A DNA stretch of 51,455 nt from Rhizobium sp. (GCA_003527225.1 DPXQ01000075.1:22745-74199), one strand, 5' to 3'. Counted from the first letter of the stretch, positions 15,956 through 26,434 are shown. The notes: generated from the sequence alone by a model not told the origin. A program made the numbers and translations.

Positions 15956-17097
15956 TTGAACGTCTTTCGCGGATCGAAGGCATCGCGCACGGCTTCTCCG
16001 ACGAAGATCAGCAGCGACAGCATGATCGACATGGTGAAGAAGGCCGTGAGCCCCAGCCACGGCGCCTGCAGATTGCGCTTGCCCTGGGCGATCAGTTCTC
16101 CGAGCGAGGGCGAGCCGGGCGGCATGCCGAAACCGAGGAAATCGAGCGAGGTGAGCGTGGTGATCGAACCCGACAGGATGAAGGGAAGGAAGGTCAGCGT
16201 CGCCACCATGGCATTGGGCAGGAGATGGCGGAACATGATCGTCCAGTTGCCGACGCCGAGTGCGCGGGCGGCGTTGACATATTCGAAATTGCGGGCGCGC
16301 AGGAACTCGGCGCGAACGATGCCCACGAAGCTCACCCAGGAAAACAGCAGCATGATGCCGAGCAGGACGAAGAAGCCCGGCGGCAGGATGGCCGCGATGA
16401 TCAGCAGGATGTAGAGCACCGGCATGGACGACCAGATTTCGATGAAGCGCTGCATCAGGAGATCGGTCCAGCCGCCGAAATAGCCCTGAATGGCGCCGGC
16501 CGTGACACCAACCAGGGCCGAGCAGATGGTCAGGATGAGTCCGAAGAGAACGGAAATGCGGAACCCGTAGATCATCCGGGCCGTGACGTCGCGCGCCTGA
16601 TCGTCGGTACCCAGCCAATTCAGATTGCCGAGAACACAATTCGGATCCTCGGTGCCCAAGGGATAGGCCGAACAACGCTCCTGCTTGTCCATCAGCCAGA
16701 AGGGGGCCGTCGGGGCGGAATGGGGGATATTGGAATTCACCGTCCGGTAGGAATAGCGGATCGGCGGCCAGACCATCCAGCCGTTGGCCTCGATTTCCTC
16801 GGAGATGAAGGGCGAGCGATAGTCTGTGACGGCCAGGAAGCCGCCGAATTTCTCCTCCGGATAGTCGACGAGCACCGGAAAAAGGATCTCGCCCTTGTAG
16901 GAGACGACGAGTGGCCGGTCGTTGGCGATGAACTCGGCAAACAGGCTCAGCACGAAGAGGACCATGAAGAGCCAGAACGACCAGTAACCCCGGCGATTGG
17001 CCTTGAAGTTTTCCAGCCTGCGCTTGTTGGTCGGCGACAGCCACGGCTTCTTTACCGGGGCCAGGGAATCGGTGGAGGAGAGATCGACGCAAGTCAT
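15952..17097 (-). CDS. yejE: Peptide ABC transporter permease YejE
   Basis: A DppC/OppC-type permease of 381 residues. The N-terminal stretch LSPTNKRRLENFKANRRGYW precedes the first helix. A long periplasmic insertion (about residues 65-160, containing two Cys in CSAYPLGTEDPNC) separates it from the transmembrane core, as usual in YejE. The coupling loop EYVNAARALGVGNWTIMFRHLLPNA is complete. I chose the ATG at 17097 because a GGAGG lies about 10 nt upstream; the ATG at 17106 is only 1 nt from that site. The gene starts 1 nt after the yejB stop and overlaps yejF by 4 nt. Confidence 0.9.
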   Translation of the reverse strand: MTCVDLSSTDSLAPVKKPWLSPTNKRRLENFKANRRGYWSFWLFMVLFVLSLFAEFIANDRPLVVSYKGEILFPVLVDYPEEKFGGFLAVTDYRSPFISEEIEANGWMVWPPIRYSYRTVNSNIPHSAPTAPFWLMDKQERCSAYPLGTEDPNCVLGNLNWLGTDDQARDVTARMIYGFRISVLFGLILTICSALVGVTAGAIQGYFGGWTDLLMQRFIEIWSSMPVLYILLIIAAILPPGFFVLLGIMLLFSWVSFVGIVRAEFLRARNFEYVNAARALGVGNWTIMFRHLLPNAMVATLTFLPFILSGSITTLTSLDFLGFGMPPGSPSLGELIAQGKRNLQAPWLGLTAFFTMSIMLSLLIFVGEAVRDAFDPRKTFK

Positions 17098-17098
17098 G

Positions 17099-18196
17099 TC
17101 AGACATCCCTCCGCTCGAAATCGATGCGCGGGTCGATCCAGGTGTAGATCAGGTCGGAGACAAGGCCGACGACCAGGCCCATCAGCGAGAAGATGTAGAG
17201 GGTCGCAAACACGATCGGATAGTCACGGTTGACCACCGACAGGTAGCCGAGCCGACCGAGACCGTCGAGTGAGAAGATGTTCTCGATCAGCAGCGAGCCA
17301 GTGAAGAAAGCCGAGATAAAAGCGCCGGGAAGACCGGCGATGACGATCAGCATGGCGTTCCTGAATACGTGGCCGTACAGCACCTGGCGCTCGCCCAGAC
17401 CCTTGGCGCGGGCAGTGACGACATATTGCTTCTTGATCTCGTCGATGAAGGAATTCTTGGTCAGAAGCGTCGTGGTGGCGAAGGCCGACAGGAGCAGCGC
17501 GGTCAGCGGCAGCGTCAGGTGCCAGAAATAATCGATGATCTTCTGCCACCAGGAGAGTTCAGCGAAATTGTCCGATACCAGACCACGCAAGGGGAACCAG
17601 TCGAAAAAAGATCCGCCGGCGAAAAGCACGATCAAGAGGATGCCGAAGAGGAAGCTCGGCACCGCATAGCCGATGACGATGACACCGGAGGTCCAGACGT
17701 CGAAGGGCGACCCGTCCTCCACCGCCTTCTTGATTCCGAGCGGAATGGAGATCGCATAGGAGATGATCAGAATCCAGACGCCGAGCGAGATCGATACCGG
17801 CATCTTCTCGACGATGAGATCGATGACCGTGGTATTACGGAAGAAGCTCTCGCCGAAATCGAAACGGATATAGTTCCACATCATTTCGAGAAAGCGGGTC
17901 AGCGGCGGCTTGTCGAAGCCGAACTGCTTTTCCAGCTTGGCGATCAGTTCTGGATCAAGCCCTTGGGCGCCGCGATACCTGGAATTCATCTCGTCGGCGC
18001 CGAACTGCTGCTGGTTCAGCATGTCTCCGCCGCCGGTCAGGCGCTGGTCGGCGCTGTCGCCTTGCCCCGTCAGCTGGGCAATGACCTGCTCGACCGGGCC
18101 GCCGGGTGCGAACTGAATGACTAGGAAGGAAATGCCCATGATCCCGACAATGGTGGGGATCATCAAAAGCAGGCGCCGCAGGATATAGCCGCCCAT
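17099..18196 (-). CDS. yejB: Peptide ABC transporter permease YejB
   Basis: A DppB/OppB-type permease of 365 residues beginning [15 protein letters not shown]. It has the typical FAPGGPVEQ after the first helix and the coupling loop [22 protein letters not shown] near residue 265. A Gln/Gly-rich segment (about residues 45-75) in the first periplasmic loop lengthens it, as in other YejB proteins. The ATG at 18196 has GGGAG about 10 nt upstream; a GTG at 18220 is less likely. It forms the channel with YejE. The 143-nt gap after yejA contains no obvious terminator, so yejA is probably co-transcribed. Confidence 0.92.
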   Translation of the reverse strand: MGGYILRRLLLMIPTIVGIMGISFLVIQFAPGGPVEQVIAQLTGQGDSADQRLTGGGDMLNQQQFGADEMNSRYRGAQGLDPELIAKLEKQFGFDKPPLTRFLEMMWNYIRFDFGESFFRNTTVIDLIVEKMPVSISLGVWILIISYAISIPLGIKKAVEDGSPFDVWTSGVIVIGYAVPSFLFGILLIVLFAGGSFFDWFPLRGLVSDNFAELSWWQKIIDYFWHLTLPLTALLLSAFATTTLLTKNSFIDEIKKQYVVTARAKGLGERQVLYGHVFRNAMLIVIAGLPGAFISAFFTGSLLIENIFSLDGLGRLGYLSVVNRDYPIVFATLYIFSLMGLVVGLVSDLIYTWIDPRIDFERRDV

Positions 18197-18339
18197 CAGG
18201 CTATTGCTCCCGCCCGACACAAGCCCAGCTCAACCATCGTCATCCCGTTTGCGCGCATCAATCCGCGGGTCCCTTCCGGTGGCACCGATTCGTTTCCTCC
18301 ATTCCTATCCGCTCGGTGGATAAGCGCAAAGCCCGCGTA

Positions 18340-20196
18340 TCACTTCGCAGCCGCTTTCGACCACCAGATGTCCGGGAAGCCCGAGGAATAGGTAGGCAGC
18401 TCGGCGGGATGGACAAGCTTTTCCCAATAGGCCAGGCGCGCGAAACGGGCCGTGTAGCTCGGCACCACGTAATTGCCCGCCAGGAGCACACGATCCAGTG
18501 CCTTGGTCGTCGCTACCAGCGTCGGCCTGTCCTTGGCATAGATTATCTGCTTGACCAGCGCATCGATGGTCGGATCGCTGATGCCCGCATAGTTTTGCGA
18601 TCCCTGCTGATCGACGGCCTTCGAGCCCCAATAGTTGGCCTGTTCGTTGCCCGGACGCAGGGACTGCGCCCAGCCCAGGTAGATCATGTCGTAGTCGAAG
18701 TTGCGAACCCGGTTGCTATATTGGGCGGCGTCGACCGTGCGGACGCTGACATCCACGCCGATCTTTCTCAGGTTTTCGGCGAACGGCAGGGCAACGCGCT
18801 CGATCGTCGGTCCGTTCAAGAGGATTTCGAAAGTCAGCGGCGCACCAGTCTTGCTTTCCATCATCCGGCCGTTCTTGATTTCGTAGCCGGCCTCCCGGAA
18901 CAGAGTCACAGCAGTGCGCAGGTTGTCGCGCATCTTGGCCGGGTCGCCACCGACCGGGTTCTTATACTCCGTGGTGAAGACTTCCGGCGACAACTGGTCT
19001 CTCAACGGGTTGAGGATTTCCAGTTCTGCACCGTCCGGCAGTCCCTTCGACGCAAGCTCGCTTCCGAAGAAATAGCTATCGATGCGCTGGTACTGATTGA
19101 AGAATATCGTGCGGTTCAATTCCTCGAAATCGAAGGCGAGATTGAGCGCCCGCCGCAATTTGGGATGCTTGAACTTGTCGCGACGCATGTTCGGAATGAA
19201 ACCGACGAGGACACCCGACGAGCGATAGTCGTTTTCCACTATCTCCCGCTTGACCTGACCGTTGGCGACGGCCGGGAAGTCGTAGCTACGGGCCCAGCGC
19301 ATCGCGGAATTTTCCCACCAGTAATCGGTACTGCCAGAGCGAAACGCTTCGAACTCGACATCGAGATCGGCAAAATAGGTGTAATCCACGGTTCGGAAGT
19401 TATTATAGCCGATGTTTACGTTAAGATCCTTGCCCCAGTAATCATCGCGCAATTCGTAGGCAATGCGGGCGCCGGGAGAGAAGGAGGCGATCTTGTAGGG
19501 GCCGGACCCGAGGATCGGCTCCAGTGTGGTCCTGGAAATGTCGCGCCGCTTGCCATCCGGCCCCGAACCCGTCCACCAGTGCTTCGGCACGATGTCGAGC
19601 TGGCCGACGATGTTGGGCAACTCGCTGTTGTTCTTCTCGTCGAAGGTGAAGGTAACCTCGCGGTCGCCCGTCTTTTCCGCCTTCACGACATGCGCATAGT
19701 AGACTGCATATTGAGGGTTGAGTTCCTTGAAGCTTTCGAAGCTGAAAACCACGTCCTCCGGCGTGACCGGCTTGCCATCGGCCCAATGCGCCTCGGGGCG
19801 AAGGCGAAACTTCGCGTAGGAATAATCCGCCGGGTAAGCGACAGCCTCGGCCAGAAGGCCGTATTCCGCATCGACCTCGTCCATCGAAGGCTTCATCAAC
19901 GTTTCCGTCACCTTCGACACGCGCGGCGCCAGGCCGGCGGCAAGTTCGCCCTTGTCGAGCACCGGATTGAAGCTATCGAAGGTGCCGCTGGCGGAGAGCC
20001 GGAGCTGGCCCTCCTTCGGCGCATCCGGATTGACATAGCCGAAGCGCGTGAAGCCTTCGGCATATTTCGGCGGGGCAATGATCGCCGTTGCGTGTTGCCA
20101 TGGCCCGGCCGGCTCTTCGGCCTGAACCGGCTGTTCCGCCGCAACCAAGAGCATCGCTACGGCAAACAACCCAACCCGCACTTTCGCCAAACCCAT
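18340..20196 (-). CDS. yejA: Periplasmic oligopeptide-binding protein YejA
   Basis: A large (618-residue) SBP_bac_5 family binding protein. A signal peptide occupies about residues 1-27 (core GLFAVAMLLVAAEQPVQA). Typical features are YGLLAEAVAYPADYS, FRLRPEAHWADGKPVTPEDV (the domain hallmark around residue 130) and GSGPYKIASF. It collects peptides for YejB-YejE-YejF. The ATG at 20196 has GAGGGG 8 nt upstream; a GTG at 20205 abuts that site. It is the first gene of the operon. A hairpin followed by a T run lies in its leader (see separate entry). Confidence 0.92.
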   Translation of the reverse strand: MGLAKVRVGLFAVAMLLVAAEQPVQAEEPAGPWQHATAIIAPPKYAEGFTRFGYVNPDAPKEGQLRLSASGTFDSFNPVLDKGELAAGLAPRVSKVTETLMKPSMDEVDAEYGLLAEAVAYPADYSYAKFRLRPEAHWADGKPVTPEDVVFSFESFKELNPQYAVYYAHVVKAEKTGDREVTFTFDEKNNSELPNIVGQLDIVPKHWWTGSGPDGKRRDISRTTLEPILGSGPYKIASFSPGARIAYELRDDYWGKDLNVNIGYNNFRTVDYTYFADLDVEFEAFRSGSTDYWWENSAMRWARSYDFPAVANGQVKREIVENDYRSSGVLVGFIPNMRRDKFKHPKLRRALNLAFDFEELNRTIFFNQYQRIDSYFFGSELASKGLPDGAELEILNPLRDQLSPEVFTTEYKNPVGGDPAKMRDNLRTAVTLFREAGYEIKNGRMMESKTGAPLTFEILLNGPTIERVALPFAENLRKIGVDVSVRTVDAAQYSNRVRNFDYDMIYLGWAQSLRPGNEQANYWGSKAVDQQGSQNYAGISDPTIDALVKQIIYAKDRPTLVATTKALDRVLLAGNYVVPSYTARFARLAYWEKLVHPAELPTYSSGFPDIWWSKAAAK

Positions 20197-20250
20197 GTAA
20201 ATCACCCCTCATTTTCTTCAGGTTTCCGCCAGCATAAGCAAAACCGCGGC

Positions 20251-20291
20251 AAAAAACAGACGCGGCCGCCGACGGAATGAGCGACGGCCGC
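20251..20291 (-). terminator. Hairpin and T6 run in the yejA leader
   Basis: On the minus strand GCGGCCG (20291-20285) pairs with CGGCCGC (20268-20262) over a 16-nt loop. A run of six T follows after 5 nt (20256-20251). The structure lies 55-95 nt before the yejA start and no minus-strand gene lies upstream. It therefore looks like a leader attenuator or the end of a short leader RNA. The 5-nt gap before the T run is longer than in a textbook terminator. Confidence 0.4.
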
Positions 20292-20330
20292 AATCCGCCG
20301 AAGCCACGGATTCACCAAATTCGCAATTCA

Positions 20331-20343
20331 CGATAGACTATCG
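20331..20343. promoter_or_regulatory. Perfect 13-nt palindrome between yejA and mepA
   Basis: CGATAG-A-CTATCG is a perfect dyad. It contains TAGACT, which could be the -10 box of mepA (with TTCACC 17 nt upstream). Either role, operator or promoter, is unproven. Confidence 0.35.
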
Positions 20344-20373
20344 GCAAATCACCCGCTGCGGCGGGCTCATGCA

Positions 20374-21468
20374 ATGCGGCGGAACGGGACAATGGCATCA
20401 GGAACGAGAAAGTGGCTCAGGGCGCTGGCAATGGCGCTCGCCATGGGCGCAAGCGCGGCGATGACGTCTCAGTATGGTCATGCTGCCGAAGGACCGGCCG
20501 CCAAGCAACTCTTCGGCAGTGTCAGGCTGCCCGCACTCGCCGCGCCCGTTCCTTACGGATTCTACTCGAAGGGCTGCATCGCCGGCGCGGTCGCCATTCC
20601 GGTCGACGGACCGAACTGGCAGGCCATGCGGCTGTCACGCAACCGCCGCTGGGGCCATCCGCAGATGATCTCGCTCATCGAACGGCTGTCCAAGGATGCG
20701 CCAAGCATCGGTTGGCCGGGCATTTTGATCGGCGACGTGTCGCAGCCGCGCGGCGGGCCGATGCTCAACGGCCACGCCTCGCACCAGATCGGTCTCGACG
20801 CCGACATCTGGCTGACGCCGATGCCCGACCGCCGGCTCTCCGCACAGGAGCGCGAGGACTTGCCGTTCACCTCGATGCTGCAGGAAAAGAAGTTCCTGAC
20901 CATCAATCCGAAAACCTGGACACAGGCCCATGCGCGCCTCATCATGCTGGCAGCGAGCTATCCGCAGGTCGAGCGCATCTTCGTCAATCCGGCGATCAAG
21001 AAGAAGCTCTGCGACACCTGGAAGGGCGACCGCTCGGCGCTCGGCAAGGTGCGGCCGGTCTACGGCCACGACGCGCATTTCCATATCCGCATAAAATGCC
21101 CGCAGGGCGCTGCCGGCTGCAAGCCGCAGACGGCGGTTCCGGCCGGTGACGGCTGCGACAAGTCGCTGGCCTGGTGGTTCACCGACGAGCCCTGGGCGAA
21201 GCCGAAGAAGGATCCGAACGCCAAGCCGCCGAAGCCGCCGCGCCCGATGCAACTCTCCGACATGCCGAAGGCCTGTGCGGCGGTGCTTTCCGCGCCCGGC
21301 CCGCAAAGCGAGATGGAAGTGACTTATGGCGGAGGGGCTTCTCCCGTCTCCGCGCTTGCTCCTTCGCCGGCGCCGAGCGCGGGAATTGCTGCCGCCCTAG
21401 CGGCCGAGCTTCCCACAGTCCCCCCTGCCGTCATCCCGGTGCCGATGCCGCGCCCGGCGCAAAACTGA
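20374..21468 (+). CDS. mepA: Penicillin-insensitive murein endopeptidase
   Basis: A secreted LAS-family metallopeptidase of 364 residues that cleaves D-alanyl-meso-DAP cross-links in peptidoglycan. A signal peptide covers about residues 12-38. Metal ligands are visible in GHASHQIGLDADIW (H...D) and GHDAHFHIRIKCP (H-x-H). Six cysteines in KGCIAG, KLCDTW, KCPQGAAGCK, DGCDKS and KACAAV could form the disulfides of the family. The C terminus carries a Pro/Ala-rich tail of about 60 residues that is longer than in the Escherichia coli protein. Start is either the ATG at 20374 or the one at 20392; neither has a strong ribosome site. Confidence 0.9.
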   Translation: MRRNGTMASGTRKWLRALAMALAMGASAAMTSQYGHAAEGPAAKQLFGSVRLPALAAPVPYGFYSKGCIAGAVAIPVDGPNWQAMRLSRNRRWGHPQMISLIERLSKDAPSIGWPGILIGDVSQPRGGPMLNGHASHQIGLDADIWLTPMPDRRLSAQEREDLPFTSMLQEKKFLTINPKTWTQAHARLIMLAASYPQVERIFVNPAIKKKLCDTWKGDRSALGKVRPVYGHDAHFHIRIKCPQGAAGCKPQTAVPAGDGCDKSLAWWFTDEPWAKPKKDPNAKPPKPPRPMQLSDMPKACAAVLSAPGPQSEMEVTYGGGASPVSALAPSPAPSAGIAAALAAELPTVPPAVIPVPMPRPAQN

Positions 21469-21566
21469 CACACCTCCCGGAGTTCGGCTTGCCGAGCCTT
21501 TTCAAAGGGCCTTTTCCTGGTATAGAAGGCTATCAAATCGATTTAAAAGCCCGACCGGATTGAGCC

Positions 21567-21947
21567 ATGTCTGCCCGCAAGTGCATTGCCCTGATCGCCC
21601 ACGACCAGAAAAAGGACGATATGGCGGCGTTTGCGCGCCATCATATGCATGCGCTTTCCGCCTGGCGCATCGTTGCCACCGGCACGACAGGGGGGCATGT
21701 CAAGGAAGCTTGCCCGGACCTCGACATCATCCGTCTCAAAAGCGGACCGCTCGGCGGTGACCAGCAGATCGGCGCCATGATTGCGACCGGAGAAATCCAG
21801 ACGCTGATTTTCCTTGTCGATCCTTTGACATCCATGCCTCATGATGTGGATGTAAAGGCCCTGATGCGGCTTGCCATCGTCTACGACATCCCGATGGCGC
21901 TCAACCTCGCCACCGCCGAGATTGTGATAACCGCGAATACGAACTGA
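21567..21947 (+). CDS. mgsA: Methylglyoxal synthase
   Basis: A compact 126-residue MgsA, converting dihydroxyacetone phosphate to methylglyoxal and phosphate. The phosphate-binding and catalytic segments are clear: [34 protein letters not shown] and [20 protein letters not shown], which includes the catalytic Asp and His. The gene is followed 39 nt later by glk. Pairing a glycolytic bypass with glucokinase is sensible: both bear on sugar-phosphate load. A TATAGA box at 21521-21526 could be a -10 element, but its -35 partner is weak. Confidence 0.94.
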   Translation: MSARKCIALIAHDQKKDDMAAFARHHMHALSAWRIVATGTTGGHVKEACPDLDIIRLKSGPLGGDQQIGAMIATGEIQTLIFLVDPLTSMPHDVDVKALMRLAIVYDIPMALNLATAEIVITANTN

Positions 21948-21986
21948 CAAACCGCCCCTGATTTTTGGATCGCAACGGAACCGGCC

Positions 21987-23009
21987 ATGCCCAAGCTCAT
22001 CGACAACGTCCAGCTCACTTTTCCCATCCTGATCGGTGATATCGGGGGCACACATGCGCGTTTCTCTATCCTGATCGACGCCTACGCCGAACCTCGACAG
22101 TTTCCGACGGTGCATACAGCCGATTTCGCCACCATCGACGAGGCAATCCAGCAATGCGTTCTCGACAAGACGTCGGTTCAGCCACGCTCGGCAATCCTCG
22201 CGGTCGCCGGTCCGATCAACGACGACGAAATTCCTCTGACCAATTGTGATTGGGTGGTCCGCCCCAAGGGCATGATTGACGATCTCGGCTTTGACGACGT
22301 CATGATCGTCAACGATTTCGAGGCTCAGGCGCTCGCCGTCGCCTCTCTCTCGGAGGAATACCGCGAGCCGATCGGCCCCCTTTCCTCGAGCCCAATCGCC
22401 TCGCGCGTGGTGCTCGGACCAGGCACCGGGCTTGGCGTTGCCGGAATGATCCATGCGCAGCACACCTGGTTTCCCGTGCCGGGCGAAGGCGGACATGTCG
22501 ATATCGGCCCGCGCAGCGAGCGCGACTTCGAGATTTTCCCGCACGTGGCGCGGATCGAAGGGCGGATCTCGGGCGAGCAACTTCTTTGCGGCCGGGGCAT
22601 CATCAATATCTACGACGCCGTCTGCACCGCCGATGGCATCACCCCGAAATGGACGGACCCGGCCGACGTCACCGCCCACGCGCTTGCGCAAAGCGATGCC
22701 CAGGCGGAGGAAACGCTCTCGCTTTTCGTCACCTATCTCGGCCGGCTGGCGGGCGACCTCGCTCTCATATTCATGGCGAAGGGCGGTGTCTTCCTTGCCG
22801 GGGGTATTCCGCACAAGATCGTCCCGGCACTCAAGAAGCCCGAGTTCCGCGCCGCCTTCGAGGACAAGGCGCCGCATACGGGGCTGCTGCGGACAATACC
22901 GACCTTCGTCGTCACCCATCCGCTGGCCGCCCTTTCGGGGCTTGCGGCCTTTGCCCGGACACCGACGAACTTCGGGCTGGCGACCGACGGGCGGCACTGG
23001 CGTCGCTGA
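21987..23009 (+). CDS. glk: Glucokinase
   Basis: A 340-residue glucokinase of the bacterial Glk family, phosphorylating glucose with ATP. The nucleotide-binding motif [14 protein letters not shown] lies near residue 15. The sugar-binding and catalytic-base region is [12 protein letters not shown] (catalytic Asp near residue 105), and [11 protein letters not shown] follows near residue 164. [11 protein letters not shown] is the second nucleotide loop. Rhizobia lack a glucose PTS, so free glucose must be activated by such an enzyme. It lies in the mgsA-glk group; the ABC exporter gene follows after 118 nt. Confidence 0.94.
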   Translation: MPKLIDNVQLTFPILIGDIGGTHARFSILIDAYAEPRQFPTVHTADFATIDEAIQQCVLDKTSVQPRSAILAVAGPINDDEIPLTNCDWVVRPKGMIDDLGFDDVMIVNDFEAQALAVASLSEEYREPIGPLSSSPIASRVVLGPGTGLGVAGMIHAQHTWFPVPGEGGHVDIGPRSERDFEIFPHVARIEGRISGEQLLCGRGIINIYDAVCTADGITPKWTDPADVTAHALAQSDAQAEETLSLFVTYLGRLAGDLALIFMAKGGVFLAGGIPHKIVPALKKPEFRAAFEDKAPHTGLLRTIPTFVVTHPLAALSGLAAFARTPTNFGLATDGRHWRR

Positions 23010-23127
23010 TCGCACGGCTCGGGGCCTATCCGATTTCTATGGTCAAAAAGCATCCGACTGGTTATAGAGCGCCCAAGCCACCGCATCCGGGCCGCCGGAT
23101 GCCCAGTTCGACAGGGAATGCCTTTAT

Positions 23128-24921
23128 TTGGAAGCCAGCACGACACACAAGACGCCCGTCAGTTCCAGCAGCGTAACGGCGGTCCTGAAGCGCACCATCG
23201 CAGAGAACGGCCGCGACCATGTGGGTGGTTACGTCTTTGCCATCTTCTGTCTCGTCCTCGTGGCGCTCTCGACCGCCTTCACCGCCTGGATCATGGAAGC
23301 GGTCGTCAACGAGGCCTTCGCCAAGCAGCGCGCCGATGTCGTCTGGCTGATCTGCGGTTCCATTCTTCTTGCCTTTATCCTGCGCGGACTTGCCGGCTAC
23401 GGACAGGCGGTCACGCTGTCGAAGATCGGCAACAGCATCGTCGCCAGTTACCAGCGTCGCCTGTTCTCGCACCTCATGACGCTGTCGCTCGGCTATTTCA
23501 GCGAATCCCGTTCGGCCCATCTGGCGGCGCAGATCAGCCAGAACATCAACGGCATTCGCGACGTCCTCAACCTGACGGTCACATCGATGGCGCGCGACCT
23601 CCTGACCCTGGTCGCACTGATCGGCGTGATGCTGTTCAAGGACCCTGTCCTGACGCTGATCGTGTTCGTCGTCGCGCCACCGCTGCTCTATGCCCTTCGC
23701 CAGATTTCCAAGCGGTTGCGCAACGCGACCCGTGAATCGGTCATCTTCAACAGCCATGTGCTCGGCGCCATGCAGGAGACGGTCCAGGGTATCGCGATCG
23801 TCAAGGCCTTCACGATGGAGGAGGAACTCGAGCGCAAGGTCAGCGGCACGATCGAAGCGGCGGAAAAGCGCGGCAATCGTATCGCGCGGCTCAGCGAACG
23901 CACGACGCCGCTCACCGAAACCTTCGCCGGCGTCGCCATTTCCAGCGTACTTGCCTATGCCGCGTTCCGTTCGATCTATGGCGGTGTGCTGCCCGGCGCG
24001 TTCTTCTCGTTCATCGCGGCCCTGCTGATGGCCTATGAACCGGCAAAGCGGCTGGCCAAGCTGCAGGTGCAGATGGAGCGGGCCGTGGTCAATGCGCGGA
24101 TGATCTACGAAATCCTCGACATGCAGACCCATCAGCACGACAGGCCCGGCGCCGCCGAGCTTCAGGTCAGCGCCGCACGCATCGAATTCCGTGGAGTCAA
24201 GTTCGCCTATGCGAATGGCGAGCAAGTTCTCAAGGGCATCGATTTCGTAGCCGAGGGCGGAAAGACAACGGCGCTCGTTGGTCCATCCGGCGCCGGCAAG
24301 TCGACCGTCATCACGCTTGTCCCGCGCTTTTATGATCCCGATGAAGGGCAGATCCTGATCGACGGCCAGAATATCGCCGATGTAACCAAGGCCTCGCTGC
24401 GCAAGCATCTCGCCTATGTGTCGCAACAGCCCTACCTCTTCGAAGGCACGATCCGCGATAATATCCGCTACGGCCGGCCGGATGCGACCGATGCCGATAT
24501 CGAAGAAGCCGCCAAACTTGCCTATGCCCACGACTTCATTCTTGCACAGCCGCTCGGCTACGACACGCCCGTCGGTGAAAACGGCGTGACGCTTTCCGGC
24601 GGCCAGCGCCAGCGGCTGTCGATCGCCCGCGCGCTGGTGCGCAATGCTCCTATCCTGCTTCTGGACGAAGCCACCTCGGCATTGGACACCGAATCGGAGG
24701 CGGCAGTGCAGAGGGCGCTGGACGTGGCCATGAGCGGGCGCACGGTAGTCGTCATCGCCCACCGTCTCTCAACCGTGATACAGGCCGACAAGATCATAGT
24801 CATGCAGGGTGGCCTGATCGCCGAGGAAGGGACGCATGATGCGCTTGCACAGCGCCCGGACGGGCTTTACGCTCGCCTGAACCAGTTGCAGCCGACCGCC
24901 GACAAGAGCGAGTTTTTCTGA
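23128..24921 (+). CDS. MsbA-like ABC exporter (fused membrane and ATPase domains)
   Basis: A 597-residue half-transporter. Six membrane helices in the first about 320 residues are followed by an ATPase domain with Walker [11 protein letters not shown], signature [15 protein letters not shown], Walker [13 protein letters not shown] and switch VIAHRLSTV. It most resembles exporters of the MsbA/lipid A or beta-glucan (NdvA-like) group and would act as a homodimer. Substrate cannot be read from sequence. The only start that keeps the full frame is TTG at 23128, with AGGGA about 10 nt upstream, so expression may be low. It is 8 nt before dapB and likely co-transcribed with it. Confidence 0.88.
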   Translation: MEASTTHKTPVSSSSVTAVLKRTIAENGRDHVGGYVFAIFCLVLVALSTAFTAWIMEAVVNEAFAKQRADVVWLICGSILLAFILRGLAGYGQAVTLSKIGNSIVASYQRRLFSHLMTLSLGYFSESRSAHLAAQISQNINGIRDVLNLTVTSMARDLLTLVALIGVMLFKDPVLTLIVFVVAPPLLYALRQISKRLRNATRESVIFNSHVLGAMQETVQGIAIVKAFTMEEELERKVSGTIEAAEKRGNRIARLSERTTPLTETFAGVAISSVLAYAAFRSIYGGVLPGAFFSFIAALLMAYEPAKRLAKLQVQMERAVVNARMIYEILDMQTHQHDRPGAAELQVSAARIEFRGVKFAYANGEQVLKGIDFVAEGGKTTALVGPSGAGKSTVITLVPRFYDPDEGQILIDGQNIADVTKASLRKHLAYVSQQPYLFEGTIRDNIRYGRPDATDADIEEAAKLAYAHDFILAQPLGYDTPVGENGVTLSGGQRQRLSIARALVRNAPILLLDEATSALDTESEAAVQRALDVAMSGRTVVVIAHRLSTVIQADKIIVMQGGLIAEEGTHDALAQRPDGLYARLNQLQPTADKSEFF

Positions 24922-24929
24922 GGTTACGC

Positions 24930-25760
24930 ATGATCATGGAGGGCGCGATGAAGCTCGTCGTTGTTGGGGCCGGCGGAAGGATGGGCCAGACGCTGATCCG
25001 ATTGATCCACGAGACGAAGGGCGTGGCGCTTCATGCCGCTATCGAACGTCCCGGCTCCGCCTGCCTCGGCAAGGACGCCGGCGAGATCGCGGGGCTCGGA
25101 CCGATCGGCATTCCCGTGACTGACGATCCGCTCGCCGCCTTCGTCAGCGCCGACGGTGTCATCGACTTCACCTCGCCAGCGGCCACCACGGAATTTGCCG
25201 GGCTCGCCGCCCAGGCGCGGATCGTGCATGTGATCGGCACCACCGGTTGCTCGGCGGAAGACGAGGCCAAGATTGTTGCCGCCGCACGCCATGCGAGGAT
25301 CGTCAAATCCGGAAACATGAGCCTCGGCGTCAATATGCTCGCGGTGCTTGTCCAGCAAGCAGCGCGCGCGCTGGACGAAGCGGGCTGGGACATCGAGGTG
25401 CTCGAAATGCACCACAAGCACAAGGTGGACGCTCCCTCGGGGACAGCACTCCTGCTCGGGGAGGCAGCGGCCCGGGGACGCGGCGTCGATCTCGCCTCCC
25501 ATTCCGTCAGGGTGCGCGACGGCCATACCGGCGCGCGCGAAACCGGCTCGATCGGCTTTGCGACGCTTCGCGGCGGTTCGGTGGTCGGGGAACATTCTGT
25601 CCTTCTTGCCGGAGAGGGCGAGGTCGTGACGCTGTCGCACAGCGCCGGCGACCGCTCGATCTTCGCGCGCGGTGCGCTCAAAGCAGCCCTCTGGGCACGC
25701 GAGCGCAAGCCCGGTTTCTATTCGATGCTCGATGTCCTCGGGCTCTCCTCGTCTATCTGA
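24930..25760 (+). CDS. dapB: 4-hydroxy-tetrahydrodipicolinate reductase
   Basis: DapB of about 270-276 residues, the NAD(P)H-dependent second step of the lysine/meso-diaminopimelate branch. The dinucleotide motif [13 protein letters not shown] is at the N terminus. [11 protein letters not shown] and the catalytic segment [15 protein letters not shown] are intact, with [11 protein letters not shown] between them. Two starts are possible: the ATG at 24930 (GAGG 6 nt upstream) and the ATG at 24948 (GGAGGG about 4 nt upstream). I kept the first. The product feeds peptidoglycan cross-linking as well as lysine. The gene is followed 24 nt later by gpmA. Confidence 0.94.
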   Translation: MIMEGAMKLVVVGAGGRMGQTLIRLIHETKGVALHAAIERPGSACLGKDAGEIAGLGPIGIPVTDDPLAAFVSADGVIDFTSPAATTEFAGLAAQARIVHVIGTTGCSAEDEAKIVAAARHARIVKSGNMSLGVNMLAVLVQQAARALDEAGWDIEVLEMHHKHKVDAPSGTALLLGEAAARGRGVDLASHSVRVRDGHTGARETGSIGFATLRGGSVVGEHSVLLAGEGEVVTLSHSAGDRSIFARGALKAALWARERKPGFYSMLDVLGLSSSI

Positions 25761-25784
25761 TCACAATTGCGAAGGATTCTCCCT

Positions 25785-26420
25785 ATGAGCGGTACTCTCG
25801 TGCTCGTGCGCCACGGCCAGAGCGAATGGAACTTGAAGAACCTGTTCACCGGCTGGAAGGACCCGGGCCTGACCGAGCTGGGCGTCCAGGAGGCCAATGC
25901 CGGCGGCAAGGCGCTAGCGGACTACGGCATCAAGTTCGACATTGCGTTCACCTCCGTCCTGTCGCGGGCACAGAGAACCTGCCAGATCGTGCTCGACAAT
26001 GTCGGTCAGCCTGACCTCGAAACGATTTGCGACGAGGCGCTCAACGAGCGCGACTACGGCGATCTCTCCGGTCTCAACAAGGACGATGCGCGAGCCAAAT
26101 GGGGCGAGGAGCAGGTGCATATCTGGCGCCGCTCCTATGACGTTCCGCCGCCCGGCGGCGAAAGCCTTCGCGACACCGGCGCCCGCGTCTGGCCCTACTA
26201 CATGACGGAAATCCTGCCGCGGGTCCTGCGTGGCGAGAAGGTTCTCGTCGCCGCGCACGGCAATTCGCTGCGCGCTCTGGTGATGGTTCTCGACCGGCTC
26301 TCCAAGGAAGAAATCCTGAAGCTCAATCTCGCGACCGGCGTGCCTATGGTCTACAAACTCAAGGCGGATTCGACCGTCGCCTCGAAGGAAGTCCTCGGCG
26401 ATATGTCGGGCGCGCACTAA
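25785..26420 (+). CDS. gpmA: 2,3-bisphosphoglycerate-dependent phosphoglycerate mutase
   Basis: A 211-residue dPGM, interconverting 3- and 2-phosphoglycerate in glycolysis and gluconeogenesis. The phospho-histidine motif [10 protein letters not shown] is at the N terminus, [11 protein letters not shown] near residue 88, and the second histidine motif [11 protein letters not shown] near residue 158. The ATG at 25785 has AAGGA 8 nt upstream; an earlier in-frame ATG at 25767 lacks support. A 7-bp hairpin GGGCGCG/CGCGCCC (26408-26427) has the stop codon in its loop and may mark the transcript end, though no T tract follows. The gene converges with phnF. Confidence 0.95.
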   Translation: MSGTLVLVRHGQSEWNLKNLFTGWKDPGLTELGVQEANAGGKALADYGIKFDIAFTSVLSRAQRTCQIVLDNVGQPDLETICDEALNERDYGDLSGLNKDDARAKWGEEQVHIWRRSYDVPPPGGESLRDTGARVWPYYMTEILPRVLRGEKVLVAAHGNSLRALVMVLDRLSKEEILKLNLATGVPMVYKLKADSTVASKEVLGDMSGAH

Positions 26421-26434
26421 CGCGCCCATCGTCA

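Noticed and set aside
15956..17092. Upstream extension of yejF into the yejE region
   Set aside because: The extension is yejE read in another frame; the ATGA junction at 15952-15955 marks the true yejF start.
18316..20280. Long plus-strand open frame (about 650 codons) antisense to yejA
   Set aside because: It is the frame shadow of a high-GC gene: yejA is a full-length family match, while the antisense translation has no recognisable motif or signal and biased composition.
21543..23015. Minus-strand open frame across mgsA and glk
   Set aside because: It lies wholly under two certain enzymes and shows Arg/Asp/Gly-rich shadow composition.
23062..24762. Minus-strand open frame of about 560 codons under the ABC exporter gene
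   Set aside because: The plus-strand exporter has all ABC motifs; the antisense product has none.
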